Below are positions 1 to 8,121 of a DNA stretch of 14,989 bases, one piece after another (position 1 is the first letter of the stretch; every line of letters begins with the position of its first letter). This stretch comes from Spirochaetaceae bacterium (GTDB taxonomy: Bacteria > Spirochaetota > Spirochaetia > Treponematales > Breznakiellaceae). The DNA is taken from NCBI GenBank assembly GCA_031284645.1, contig JAITXS010000100.1, positions 1 through 14,989 on the forward strand, in the 5' to 3' direction. Below the pieces are notes generated by a model that saw nothing but the letters and a program-made list of their open reading frames with translations, ran no database searches and had not been told where the DNA came from. The translations under genes and the position numbers were made by a program.

Positions 1-815
1 TCGTCGGCCCATTGGCGTTCTTCAATCGCAGGGAGTACCTCATTAGAAAATTGAATACGGTAATTCTGTTTTTTACCTTCAAAAATACCAAAATGGCTGC
101 TATTGTTTTTTGCATTATAGTCAAAATCCTCCGGGAGTTTAAACGTTTCATTGGTGATGGCTGCATTTTTCATTCTTTGTAATGAAAACAGTCTTGTTGC
201 TTCCCGCTCCTCTGAATAACCGTAAAGATACCAGATACCGGTATCAAAGAGAAGCTGATAAGGCCGAACAAGCCGGGTATTGTACTCGGCATCCCAATGG
301 CCTTTATAGTCAAAGGTAATGACCCGGTTATCCCGTAACCCTGTTGTAATTAATTCCCATATTTCAGGCTTTACCGGCGCTGAAGCTACCGATGGGACAA
401 TAATCCTGTTTTCATACCAGGCTGATTTTTCAGTTTCAGGAATATCATCATTGGACAATGGTGCCGTAATATCTTCTATAAGATGTTTTGCCGATTCATA
501 GAGGGGCGTATTTTTGTATAATTCCAACAGGGATTTAGCCATCCCCAGGGCCAGCATGTCGTTTGACGCAGCATAACGGGCCGGCAGCCTGAATCCCTTC
601 TCGGAAAAGTACCAGCCCCGTTCCTTCGCATCATACTCAATGGGGGCGTTTAATCTATCCCGCATATACTCAATATCCCGGTAAATAGTGGCCGTTCCGC
701 ATCCGTATTTTTCGGCCAGATCGTTGACATTGGGGTAGCGCCCGGAAGCAATCTGCCGTTCTATGGAGTAAATCCTTGCCAGGGTCGCCCTTGGTATACT
801 TTTTCTTGTTTCCAT
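1..815 (-). CDS. WYL-domain transcriptional regulator (C-terminus cut by window edge)
   Basis: An uninterrupted frame of 271 codons runs from ATG at 815 off the left edge. Residues about 8-60 look like a winged helix-turn-helix of the HTH_11/DeoR type (NVNDLAEKYGCGTATIYRDI). A linker follows, then a WYL domain in which W195-Y196-L197 gives the family its name (TGIWYLYGYSEEREATRLFS). The last visible residues (EERQWAD) look like the start of the usual C-terminal extension (WCX). Relatives are 300-330 residues, so about 40-60 are missing. Such proteins are cytoplasmic DNA-binding regulators whose WYL domain senses a ligand, often a nucleic acid or nucleotide; the ligand and target here are unknown. 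Codon use (many CGG, GCC, GGG) seems richer in GC than in the mre operon, judged by eye, so it may be acquired. No strong ribosome site precedes the ATG. Family call is firm; function is not. Confidence 0.9.
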   Translation of the reverse strand, partial: METRKSIPRATLARIYSIERQIASGRYPNVNDLAEKYGCGTATIYRDIEYMRDRLNAPIEYDAKERGWYFSEKGFRLPARYAASNDMLALGMAKSLLELYKNTPLYESAKHLIEDITAPLSNDDIPETEKSAWYENRIIVPSVASAPVKPEIWELITTGLRDNRVITFDYKGHWDAEYNTRLVRPYQLLFDTGIWYLYGYSEEREATRLFSLQRMKNAAITNETFKLPEDFDYNAKNNSSHFGIFEGKKQNYRIQFSNEVLPAIEERQWAD

Positions 816-822
816 ATCTGAT

Positions 823-849
823 AGTATACACCTTTGGTTAGTCATACAA
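823..849 (-). promoter_or_regulatory. Possible promoter of the WYL regulator
   Basis: Reading the minus strand, a TATACT -10-like hexamer (823-828) lies seven bases before the ATG at 815. A TTGTAT (844-849) lies upstream with a short 15-bp spacer. If used, transcription would begin at or next to the ATG, giving a leaderless message; this would fit the weak ribosome site. The spacing is suboptimal, so the call is tentative. Confidence 0.3.
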
Positions 850-884
850 TGATGGGGCAATTTTATTTTATAAGATTTTTTAAG

Positions 885-1013
885 CTATAATTGCACAGGT
901 TTCGGCATCAGCCAATGATAGACGTCAATGGCTTTGCTCTCTTTAACCATAACAACACCCACCGAGCAAACACGATTATAGGTAGCAACTTCATTTTTTA
1001 TAGAAAAATTTGC
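885..1013 (-). pseudogene. Relic of a DnaQ-family 3'-5' exonuclease (N-terminal part)
   Basis: One minus-strand frame between the radical SAM stop and the WYL gene reads like the start of a DnaQ/RNase T-type exonuclease: FSIKNEVATYNR, then VCSVGVVMVKESKAIDVYHW, then LMPKP, ending at a TAG (885-887). Family members typically open with I-D-F-E-T-A, a few residues, then CSIGIV, a charged turn, I-V-D and a WLI-P segment. Here the first catalytic Asp is replaced by Lys, the Glu remains, and a few residues before the CS-G motif seem to be missing. No in-frame ATG starts it, and nothing recognisable follows the stop. It appears to be a broken remnant of about 43 codons out of roughly 150-200. The match is from memory of the family pattern, so chance resemblance is possible. 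Confidence 0.5.
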
Positions 1014-1045
1014 CCTCAGATTACACAGATACCGGTATGTAAATT

Positions 1046-3520
1046 TTAACCCGGATATAAAAGGCTGTAGATGTCAAAATATGAGGAAGGCGCGGCATTC
1101 GGATCGCGCGGATTTTTTGCAAGCAGCTGTATTCTTTTTAAACCAAAGATATTGTTGCCGGGAAATCGGGCAAGCCGGTAACTTTTATCGTCTTTTGCCT
1201 CGATACAATCACGTCCGTCTCCGTTTTCATAAACAAAGCCCGACAGCAGGGCATTAAGCGAATATTTTTTTGTTCCTGCGGGAACCGTCAACACAGCCGC
1301 ATTTTTTATGCTTAAACCTTCGGGAAGACATTGATTCATACAAGCAACAAAATCATCGGTTAAAACAGGTTCTCTTACATCGACAAGGGCGATCTCTTGT
1401 TCTCCGCCAATGCCAAGACTTAAGGGAGAGGCAAAGTCTATTTTTGGAAGCGGGTTAAAGCCCTGTGTCCACATAATCGGAAGGCCCGCTCTTAGTAAAG
1501 CGCCGGAAAAGACCTCGATCATCGCGAGGTGTGAAAGAAAGACTGCACTCCCCTCTTTTGAATAAGAAAACAATACACGGTAGGTATCAAGCTCACTGTT
1601 TTGTTTTTTCTCCGGATTGCTTGATTCATCTTTTTTATCGCAGGGAATTTCTGCTTTTTCCTGCAAATGAGTATTATTTTCATGTCTGTTATTACAGACT
1701 AAATTTTCAGGAGAGTCGCACGTTTCAAGGCAATTTTTATTTATATGTATATTATTTTCGACAATACCCTGTGTTTTTGTACATACACCACAAGGATAAG
1801 GACAATTATTTGTACATACAGGTGAAAATTCTCTATTGCGTGATTTTTGCCATTGCTCTTTGATGTACGATTTTGAAGTCCCGCTTTGAATATCATCCCA
1901 GGGAAGTACAGAATCACTGTCTTTTTCAGAGCTAAGCTGAACAACTAAGTCATTATAATCATTGAGCAGCGTAAGCCATACATCACGTTTAAAATGCTCA
2001 TTCCATGCGTCTAATCTGCACCCTGCAAAGTAGGCTTTTTCAATAAGCTCCCCTACCCTCTCATCACCCCGCGAGATGATACCTTCCACGCATGAGACAA
2101 GCGGATCATGAACACTTATTTTATGAGGACTTTTTTTAAAAATTCTTACCAGATAAAAAAGTTTTTCACGAGCACTTTCCATATCAAGGAGCGGCGCCCA
2201 CTGGAAAGGCGTATGAGCTTTGGGGGTAAATATACCGACATTAATATGAAATGTCATTTTTGTCCGCGCCGCGGCTTCATTGATAAAAGCAATAATAGCA
2301 TCTTCCTCTGAAATATCCTCATTTCCGAGGAGGACAGGAAGCCCAATCATAAAGTAGAATTTTGCGCTTTTATACCCGTGTTTTTTTGCCTCTAACAATA
2401 ATGCGCAGGTTTTTTCAAGTGTCACTTCTTTGTTGATCGCGATTTGCCAAACATCAAGAGGAGTTTCCACAGCAAAGGTAAGGCCGCTTTTCCGCACCTG
2501 GGAGATTTTTTCCAGAAGATCAAGGGACAATGTTGACACACGCAAAGACGGTAACTGAAAAGACACACGAGCGGCCGAAAACTCCCTGTTTAAAGTATCA
2601 ACAAGGCTGTCTATATGCTTGTAATCTCCGCTTGAAAGTGATGAAAGGCTTATCTCACGAAAGCCGCCTTTTTTAATATACTCCGATACTTCCTGAAGAA
2701 CGATATCTGCGCTTTTTTGCCGCATGGGCCGGTACCATATACCGGCAAAACAAAAACGGCAGCCATTAGGGCAGCCCCGCATAATTTCAACGGAAGCATG
2801 CTGCTGAACAATACGCATACTGGGAACCGGAAAGATATATGTCTGCGGCCCCCGCTTTCCAAAAGAATTATCTATTGCACGGCGCGTATTTTTCTTACCG
2901 GGAAACCATACAGACGGATGGGCTGCGATTATCGCACATAATGCTGCTTTCTGCGCTCCGGCTTTTTTTGCATCCCGCAGATTTTCCACTAAATTAAAAA
3001 AATCATCTTCCGCCTCCCCTATCCAAAAAAAATCAAAAAAACGGGAATAAGGCAGCGGATTTGAGATTGAAGGGCCGCCTGCGATAATAATCGGATCTGA
3101 ATCACAACGATCTTTGGCGCGAAGTCCAATCCCTGCACTCTCAAGTATTGAAAGCACACCGGTAATACCAAGTTCATAGGAAAGGGTAAACATCAAAATA
3201 TCAGAATCTTTTAAGCTGAGACCGGTATCAAGCGCATAGAGCGGAATATTTTTTTCTTTGAGTAAGGCCTCAAAATCAGGGGCAGGCGCAAACACCCTGT
3301 CACAGGAAACATCGTCAAGATCATTTATTCTGTTGTATAAAATTTTAAGCGCATTGTTGGACATACCGATTTCATAAAGATCAGGGAAGGCAATAACTGT
3401 TTGAAGTCCTGCGTCTTTTTTTGCACGGCGGCCCCACTCACCGCCCACATAACGTGAAGGAGATGTGATTGTTAAGAGCAGAGGGCCTATTTCTTTGATG
3501 ATATCAATATAATATGCCAT
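1046..3520 (-). CDS. Radical SAM protein (TIGR03960-like) fused to DUF2344/TIGR03936 domain
   Basis: This 824-residue protein joins two domains often encoded separately. Residues about 20-200 resemble the B12-binding-like N-terminal region of TIGR03960 proteins (PSRYVGGEWG, FPDLYEIGMSNNALKILY). The radical SAM core carries the 4Fe-4S motif C250-x3-C254-x2-C257 in RGCPNGCRFC and should cleave S-adenosylmethionine. A second cysteine cluster C569-x3-C573-x3-C577-x2-C580 follows the core and could hold another metal centre. Residues 581-645 are an Asn/His/Cys-rich linker with four more cysteines. From about 647 (YRVLFSYSKEGSAVFLSHLA) lies the DUF2344 domain, which ends near the C-terminus and is a little short for the family. 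The substrate is unknown; in other bacteria these genes sit beside RNase G and ribosomal protein genes, hinting at RNA or ribosome modification. Its ATG follows the rodA stop by 2 bp without a strong ribosome site, so it is probably translationally coupled. Confidence 0.9.
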   Translation of the reverse strand: MAYYIDIIKEIGPLLLTITSPSRYVGGEWGRRAKKDAGLQTVIAFPDLYEIGMSNNALKILYNRINDLDDVSCDRVFAPAPDFEALLKEKNIPLYALDTGLSLKDSDILMFTLSYELGITGVLSILESAGIGLRAKDRCDSDPIIIAGGPSISNPLPYSRFFDFFWIGEAEDDFFNLVENLRDAKKAGAQKAALCAIIAAHPSVWFPGKKNTRRAIDNSFGKRGPQTYIFPVPSMRIVQQHASVEIMRGCPNGCRFCFAGIWYRPMRQKSADIVLQEVSEYIKKGGFREISLSSLSSGDYKHIDSLVDTLNREFSAARVSFQLPSLRVSTLSLDLLEKISQVRKSGLTFAVETPLDVWQIAINKEVTLEKTCALLLEAKKHGYKSAKFYFMIGLPVLLGNEDISEEDAIIAFINEAAARTKMTFHINVGIFTPKAHTPFQWAPLLDMESAREKLFYLVRIFKKSPHKISVHDPLVSCVEGIISRGDERVGELIEKAYFAGCRLDAWNEHFKRDVWLTLLNDYNDLVVQLSSEKDSDSVLPWDDIQSGTSKSYIKEQWQKSRNREFSPVCTNNCPYPCGVCTKTQGIVENNIHINKNCLETCDSPENLVCNNRHENNTHLQEKAEIPCDKKDESSNPEKKQNSELDTYRVLFSYSKEGSAVFLSHLAMIEVFSGALLRAGLPIMWTQGFNPLPKIDFASPLSLGIGGEQEIALVDVREPVLTDDFVACMNQCLPEGLSIKNAAVLTVPAGTKKYSLNALLSGFVYENGDGRDCIEAKDDKSYRLARFPGNNIFGLKRIQLLAKNPRDPNAAPSSYFDIYSLLYPG

Positions 3521-3522
3521 AT

Positions 3523-4833
3523 TTAATATTGAAAGCGCCTTATATACACGCTTAACGCTAAGCCTATTCCTATCATTGCGGAAATTAACGAAGAACCTCC
3601 GTAGGACATAAAAAGCAGCGGGATACCGGTAATAGGCATAATACCCATAGTCATACCGATATTAATTAAAAAATGAAATATAAACATTGCGGAAATTCCC
3701 GCAGTTATATAACAGCCAAAAGGGTCTTTTGTCGTTTTCATTATTTTTATAAGCCTGAGACATATTGTCAAAAAAAGCGTAAAAAGTAAAATTCCACCGA
3801 GAAAGCCCCATTCTTCTGAAAAAATCGAAAAAATAAAATCCGTGCTTTGCTGGGGAAGAAAACGGTAATGACTTTGCGTTCCCTGAAGATAACCTTTACC
3901 GAGTACGCCTCCTGAACCTATGGCTGTTATTGATTGAATGATATTCCAGCCGGCACCGCGCGGATCAACATTCGGATCAATAAAAACCACAAGACGATTG
4001 ATTTGATAGGGTTTTAAGACTTTCTGCGCTCCATAAGAAAAGATAGCAGAGAGCAGGAGTACTAAAGCAAAATAATCTATCCAATAAAAATATTTTTTTT
4101 TAAAACGCATAAAACCAAAAAGAGCGGTAAAGAAAATAAGAACCATAGCAGCGGTGAATACCATGATAAAGCGAATATCATTTAACAAGGAAAGCAGGGA
4201 GACGCTTTTTCGTATGACATGCTCCTGCCAGAAAGGCAGTACAATCATCAGTGATGAAAAGAGAATAATTAAAGAGAGAAACGCGATATAACGAAGTTGA
4301 ATGCCTGCGATAAATGTCATGACAAGAAGAATCGGAATAAACACAAGAGAAGTACCGAAATCAGGCTGTACAAGTACGATTAGCATCGGTAAAAAAGCGA
4401 TAAATGAAACAACAAGGAAACGCTGGAGGTCGGAGGTATTCCGCTTTGAATAATCAAGATACTGCGCCAACAAAAGAATTGTGGTGATTTTCGCGAATTC
4501 CGAAGGCTGAATACCAAAACTGCCAATACCTATCCATGCACGCGCTCCATTTATTTCCCGTCCTGCTATACAAGTATACAAGAGTATCACAATAGTTGCG
4601 ATATAAAGATATAAGGATATATAATAAATACGCCGGTAATTTATCATCGCGAGCGTTAAAGCCAAAACAAGGCCTAAAGCACCCCATAAAATTTGTTTTA
4701 TGTATTCTTGTGATGCAGCAGCGTTACTGGTTGACACTCTCGATGAGTATATAAAGAGGATGCCGAAAACAATAAGTATAATTGCTGAAAAGAGCAGTGA
4801 AAAATCTATTGCTAAAAAATTTTTTAATCGCAT
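3523..4833 (-). CDS. rodA: RodA, SEDS-family peptidoglycan glycosyltransferase
   Basis: RodA polymerises lipid II into glycan strands during elongation, working in the membrane with the PBP2 encoded just upstream. The 436 residues show many membrane spans and the SEDS signatures IQPSEFAKI (108-116), QPDFGT (156-161), the periplasmic loop NVDPRGAGWN and PLLFMSYGGSS near the end. D290 in that loop corresponds to the essential Asp of Escherichia coli RodA (Asp262, from memory). It is about 65 residues longer than the usual 370: residues 205-270, between a membrane span and the catalytic loop, carry an extra basic/hydrophobic stretch with two probable helices (about 223-240 and 252-268, divided by MRFKKKYF). 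The ATG lies one base after the PBP2 TGA (TGATATG), which indicates translational coupling. Confidence 0.95.
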   Translation of the reverse strand: MRLKNFLAIDFSLLFSAIILIVFGILFIYSSRVSTSNAAASQEYIKQILWGALGLVLALTLAMINYRRIYYISLYLYIATIVILLYTCIAGREINGARAWIGIGSFGIQPSEFAKITTILLLAQYLDYSKRNTSDLQRFLVVSFIAFLPMLIVLVQPDFGTSLVFIPILLVMTFIAGIQLRYIAFLSLIILFSSLMIVLPFWQEHVIRKSVSLLSLLNDIRFIMVFTAAMVLIFFTALFGFMRFKKKYFYWIDYFALVLLLSAIFSYGAQKVLKPYQINRLVVFIDPNVDPRGAGWNIIQSITAIGSGGVLGKGYLQGTQSHYRFLPQQSTDFIFSIFSEEWGFLGGILLFTLFLTICLRLIKIMKTTKDPFGCYITAGISAMFIFHFLINIGMTMGIMPITGIPLLFMSYGGSSLISAMIGIGLALSVYIRRFQY

Positions 4834-4834
4834 A

Positions 4835-6703
4835 TCAATCCCGGCGGTTTGGCGTCATTAAGTATTGTAAATTAAGTGCGGCGACAGCTTCCTCATAACT
4901 CTGATGTGCGAATATTCCCTGATAAATAATTGATGAGGCATAAGGCGACCACCATTCCCAGTTATTTGCCGCTTCCACAATAATAGAAACAACGATACGC
5001 TCATCGGGATTGCTCGTCTGATACGGGGCAAACGCAGCAAACCATGAATGCCAGCGATCGGCAAGTCCGATTTCGCTTGTTCCTGTTTTTCCCGCGATTT
5101 CCACGGATTTTATATTAAGCGGAAAACGGGCCGTGCCCTCACTTATAACTGCACGCATATCGGAACGTACCTGCTCAAATATTTCTTTATCAATTTCGCT
5201 TGTATGCAGGACTTTTCTCTGCGCTTCCTCTTCCACCGCACCGCTTAAAGGATCGCGTATTTCTTTTAATAAGTGCGGTTTATATATAACGCCGTCATTA
5301 ACAACCATAGCAACCATATTTGCCATTTGAAGCGGAGTAACCAGGGTAAAGCCTTGTCCTATCGAAATATTCATTGTATCTCCGGCAACCCACTTTTCAT
5401 GATACTTTCTGTCTTTCCATTGCGGTGTTGGAATAAAACCGGCAATTTCGCCGGGTATGTCTATGCCGGTAAGCTCTCCCAGTCCGTAATCATGGGCATA
5501 ATTGATGATATTTTCAACACCCAGATAATCGCGCCCCACAACCCAGTAATATATATCACAGGATTGCGCGAGGGCGCTACGTAAACCAAGAGCGCCGTGC
5601 CCCGGTTTTCTGATATGGCATCGCCACAATCTGTCGCCATAGCTGATTTCACCCGGACAGTCTATCTTTTTGTCCGGGGAAAAAACATTTTCGGCAAGGA
5701 TGCCTGTTGTCATAACAATCTTGAATGCAGAACCCGGCGGGTAATGAGATTGTATTGCCCGGTTTATCAAAGGTTTTTTAGGATTGTTTATCAGATTTTG
5801 GTACTCGCTTCCGGAATCATTTCTTGTAAAAATATCAGGATCATACCAAGGATAAGAAACAAGAGCGAGTATTTCACCGCTTGTAGGACGGAGCACCACA
5901 ACGGATCCTATTCTTTCTCCCAGTGCTTTTTCCGCCAGTATTTGAATATTTTTATCAATGGTAAGAACAAGATTTTTTCCGCTTTCGGGGCTTTTCCTGA
6001 AAACATCTTTTTCTTCGTCAAGTTTTCCCTGAACATCAACAACGCTTGTTTCGGCACCGTCTTTACCCCGGAGAATCTCATCGTATTGTTTTTCGATGCC
6101 CGCTTTGCCGATTAAATCTCCCTGCTGATATTTTTTATTGTACAATGTCGTAAGCTCATCGCGTGTTATATCGCCGACATATCCTATAACATGGGCAAGG
6201 CTTCCGGTCTCATGATAATCACGAACCGGTTTTGACTGCCAGCTAACGCCGGGCAGCCTGTCAACACGTTCTGCGAGAAGAGCTATAGTGTTATACGGAA
6301 TATTCGATGCGATTTCAAGCGGTTGATAAAGATTATGATATTGCGGAGGCAGCTTCCTCTCTATCTGTTCAAGCGGTATATTTAAAAGATGTGCAAGACG
6401 TTCAAGAACCAGCGGAATCTCATCGCGTTTTATTTCCGCCGGAGAAATCCGCACGGCAAAAGAATTAATATTATAAACAAGCGGCGTGGTAAAATCCCTT
6501 GTGTATATTTCCCCGCGTTCCGCCGGAATAACGGATCTTCGCCGGGTAATATCATCGGCGCGCTCACGGTATATATCTCCCCGTATAATTTGCATTGCGA
6601 ATAAGCGTCCGGCATAGATAAAAAAAATAGTGATAAAAATAATTTGTAAAATTTTTATACGTTTCTTGGGTTTTTTATCACCGTTATCATGTATTGTTAT
6701 CAT
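4835..6703 (-). CDS. mrdA: Penicillin-binding protein 2, elongation-specific transpeptidase
   Basis: This class B penicillin-binding protein cross-links new glycan strands during elongation and partners RodA. It has a short cytoplasmic tail, one membrane anchor (about 18-37) and a periplasmic dimerisation region starting around RRSVIPAERGEIY (55-67). The transpeptidase domain begins near 262. The active-site motifs are intact: S325-A-F-K328 with the acylating serine, S381-C-D383 (the S-x-D form seen in PBP2) and K539-T-G-T542. The length of 622 is normal. The ATG at 6703 sits 3 bases after CAGGG, with a second AGGG just upstream, and lies inside the end of mreD, overlapping it by 17 bp in another frame. 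It should be a beta-lactam target. In spirochaetes the gene is variously called pbp2 or mrdA; family and role are clear. Confidence 0.96.
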   Translation of the reverse strand: MITIHDNGDKKPKKRIKILQIIFITIFFIYAGRLFAMQIIRGDIYRERADDITRRRSVIPAERGEIYTRDFTTPLVYNINSFAVRISPAEIKRDEIPLVLERLAHLLNIPLEQIERKLPPQYHNLYQPLEIASNIPYNTIALLAERVDRLPGVSWQSKPVRDYHETGSLAHVIGYVGDITRDELTTLYNKKYQQGDLIGKAGIEKQYDEILRGKDGAETSVVDVQGKLDEEKDVFRKSPESGKNLVLTIDKNIQILAEKALGERIGSVVVLRPTSGEILALVSYPWYDPDIFTRNDSGSEYQNLINNPKKPLINRAIQSHYPPGSAFKIVMTTGILAENVFSPDKKIDCPGEISYGDRLWRCHIRKPGHGALGLRSALAQSCDIYYWVVGRDYLGVENIINYAHDYGLGELTGIDIPGEIAGFIPTPQWKDRKYHEKWVAGDTMNISIGQGFTLVTPLQMANMVAMVVNDGVIYKPHLLKEIRDPLSGAVEEEAQRKVLHTSEIDKEIFEQVRSDMRAVISEGTARFPLNIKSVEIAGKTGTSEIGLADRWHSWFAAFAPYQTSNPDERIVVSIIVEAANNWEWWSPYASSIIYQGIFAHQSYEEAVAALNLQYLMTPNRRD

Positions 6704-7211
6704 GTGCCCTGTCCCTGATTAATAATTTGTCAAACATCTTTAGAAAATCAAATAAAAACGGCGCTAAAAGCGTATTAAACAAAAGTTCTATCCAGAGTGT
6801 TGACCCTGCCCAGGGATATGCCGGAATTGTACCGGAAAAGAGAATATTCAACACAAAGAGTAAAAACGCTTTTAAAAGTGTCGCGGCTGCACACAGGCCG
6901 GCCGGTAAAAATACCGCATCAAGGATAAGAGTGCCGCGTATCATTCCGGCAAGGGCGCCTACTATCGTGCGGATAAATAAGTTTAAACCAAGAGGTGCCG
7001 ATGAGAGAAAATCAAGAAAAAGCCCCGAAGAAAATCCGGTAAGCTGCCCTGTCATAGTGCCATTTACATATGCACTAAAGACAAGCACGCATAGGGCAAT
7101 ATCAGGTACGACATTAATATGAAAAAAAAGAAAAAGACGGGAAAACAAAGTTGATTGCAAAAGTGCGGCAATGATAATAAATATATTTGCCCATACAATA
7201 TGTTTAAGCAT
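6687..7211 (-). CDS. mreD: Rod shape-determining protein MreD
   Basis: MreD is a small integral membrane protein of the elongasome that works with MreC. The 174 residues are very hydrophobic, with about five or six predicted membrane spans, and include GFSSGLFLDFLSSAPLGLNL, typical of the family (a Gly-rich segment followed by L-D). I place the start at ATG 7211, four bases after the mreC TGA and about eight after GGGCAGGA. The frame also extends to a GTG at 7232, which would overlap mreC by 17 bp and add seven residues, but that codon has a poorer ribosome site. MreD is weakly conserved in sequence, so the call relies partly on position between mreC and the PBP2 gene. Confidence 0.9.
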   Translation of the reverse strand: MLKHIVWANIFIIIAALLQSTLFSRLFLFFHINVVPDIALCVLVFSAYVNGTMTGQLTGFSSGLFLDFLSSAPLGLNLFIRTIVGALAGMIRGTLILDAVFLPAGLCAAATLLKAFLLFVLNILFSGTIPAYPWAGSTLWIELLFNTLLAPFLFDFLKMFDKLLIRDRAHDNNT

Positions 7212-7215
7212 CCTG

Positions 7216-8118
7216 TCAATCCTGCCCTTCACTGATTACTTCGTTATTTTCACTATACTCAAAATCTTTTTTACTTTCGATAACAAACACATATTCGAGT
7301 TTTGAAAAACTGATTGCGCTTTCTAATTCAGTTTCAAATGAGGTTTCATCTTCTTTAAAGAAAATACCGCTTACTCTCCCTATTGTTATTCCCGAGGGAT
7401 AGACACCGCCCATACCCGATGTTACCACTAAATCACCTTTGTTAATATGGTAACGCGCCTTTTTATCAACTGACTGCACGACAAGCGGCTTGTCGCTTCT
7501 CCCCTGACCTTCGGTAATCCCCTCGTAGCGGCCCTGTGCAAAACGTGACGCGACATAGGAGCGTGAATCATAAAGCGGAATGACGAGGCTTTCCAGTTGT
7601 CCGACATAGAGCACTTTACCGACTAAAGCTTCCATCCCGTTTTGGTAGGCAATAACCGGCATATCTTTTGATATACCGTGTGCTTTACCTTTATTGATGA
7701 CCAGTGCGGAAAAAAGATTATCAGGATCACGCCCGATAATTTCCGCCGGAATATGTTTGTATTCGAGAATACGGGAAAAATCAAGCTGTTCGCGGAGCCG
7801 ATTGTTTTCCGCCCGGATTTCCGCAGCATTACGTTCAAGCTGTTCATAACGTGTCATTTTATCAACTAATTCTTTGTATTCTTCACGGAGTGTCGCTAAT
7901 TCCTGTATTGAATTGACGGTACCCGATACAAAGGAACTAAGCGCATAGAGTGTGCCCCGGATACCTGAAAAAACAGATAATCCGGCGTCCTGGATATTGA
8001 CAATAAAACTTTGCGTAGAAAACAAAAGCAGTGAAAATGAAACAAACAGGAGTGAGGCAAAAATATACGCATTAGTATTTAATTTTTTATGGCGTATGCG
8101 CTCAAAACGGCGTTTCAT
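7216..8118 (-). CDS. mreC: Rod shape-determining protein MreC
   Basis: MreC is a bitopic periplasmic scaffold that links MreB and MreD to the PBP2-RodA synthase. The 300 residues show a basic cytoplasmic tail (KRRFERIRHKK), one membrane span (about 17-38), a coiled coil (about 70-112, rich in Glu/Arg/Leu), then the paired beta-barrel domains. The beta region carries typical MreC features: VINKGKAHGISKDMPVI (140-156), LYDSRSYVASRF and DLVVTSGMGGVYPSGITIG. The ATG lies 3 bases after the mreB stop. No strong ribosome site is visible, so coupling to mreB translation is likely. The acidic C-terminal tail is short. Length and layout are normal. Confidence 0.95.
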   Translation of the reverse strand: MKRRFERIRHKKLNTNAYIFASLLFVSFSLLLFSTQSFIVNIQDAGLSVFSGIRGTLYALSSFVSGTVNSIQELATLREEYKELVDKMTRYEQLERNAAEIRAENNRLREQLDFSRILEYKHIPAEIIGRDPDNLFSALVINKGKAHGISKDMPVIAYQNGMEALVGKVLYVGQLESLVIPLYDSRSYVASRFAQGRYEGITEGQGRSDKPLVVQSVDKKARYHINKGDLVVTSGMGGVYPSGITIGRVSGIFFKEDETSFETELESAISFSKLEYVFVIESKKDFEYSENNEVISEGQD

Positions 8119-8121
8119 GGT

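Noticed and set aside
1030..1039. Perfect 10-base palindrome ataccggtat after the radical SAM stop.
   Set aside because: It has no loop and no T-run, so it is not a terminator; a single short palindrome is too weak to call an operator.
5555..5563. S-C-D instead of S-x-N in PBP2, first taken as a lost active-site residue.
   Set aside because: S-x-D is a known form of this motif in elongation-type PBP2 proteins, and the other two motifs are intact.
5597..6115. Plus-strand open frame of 172 codons opposite the PBP2 gene.
   Set aside because: It is antisense to a well-conserved transpeptidase with intact motifs, and its translation shows no family pattern.
7212..7232. GTG start for mreD at 7232.
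   Set aside because: The ATG at 7211 has a better ribosome site and sits four bases after the mreC stop; the GTG remains possible.
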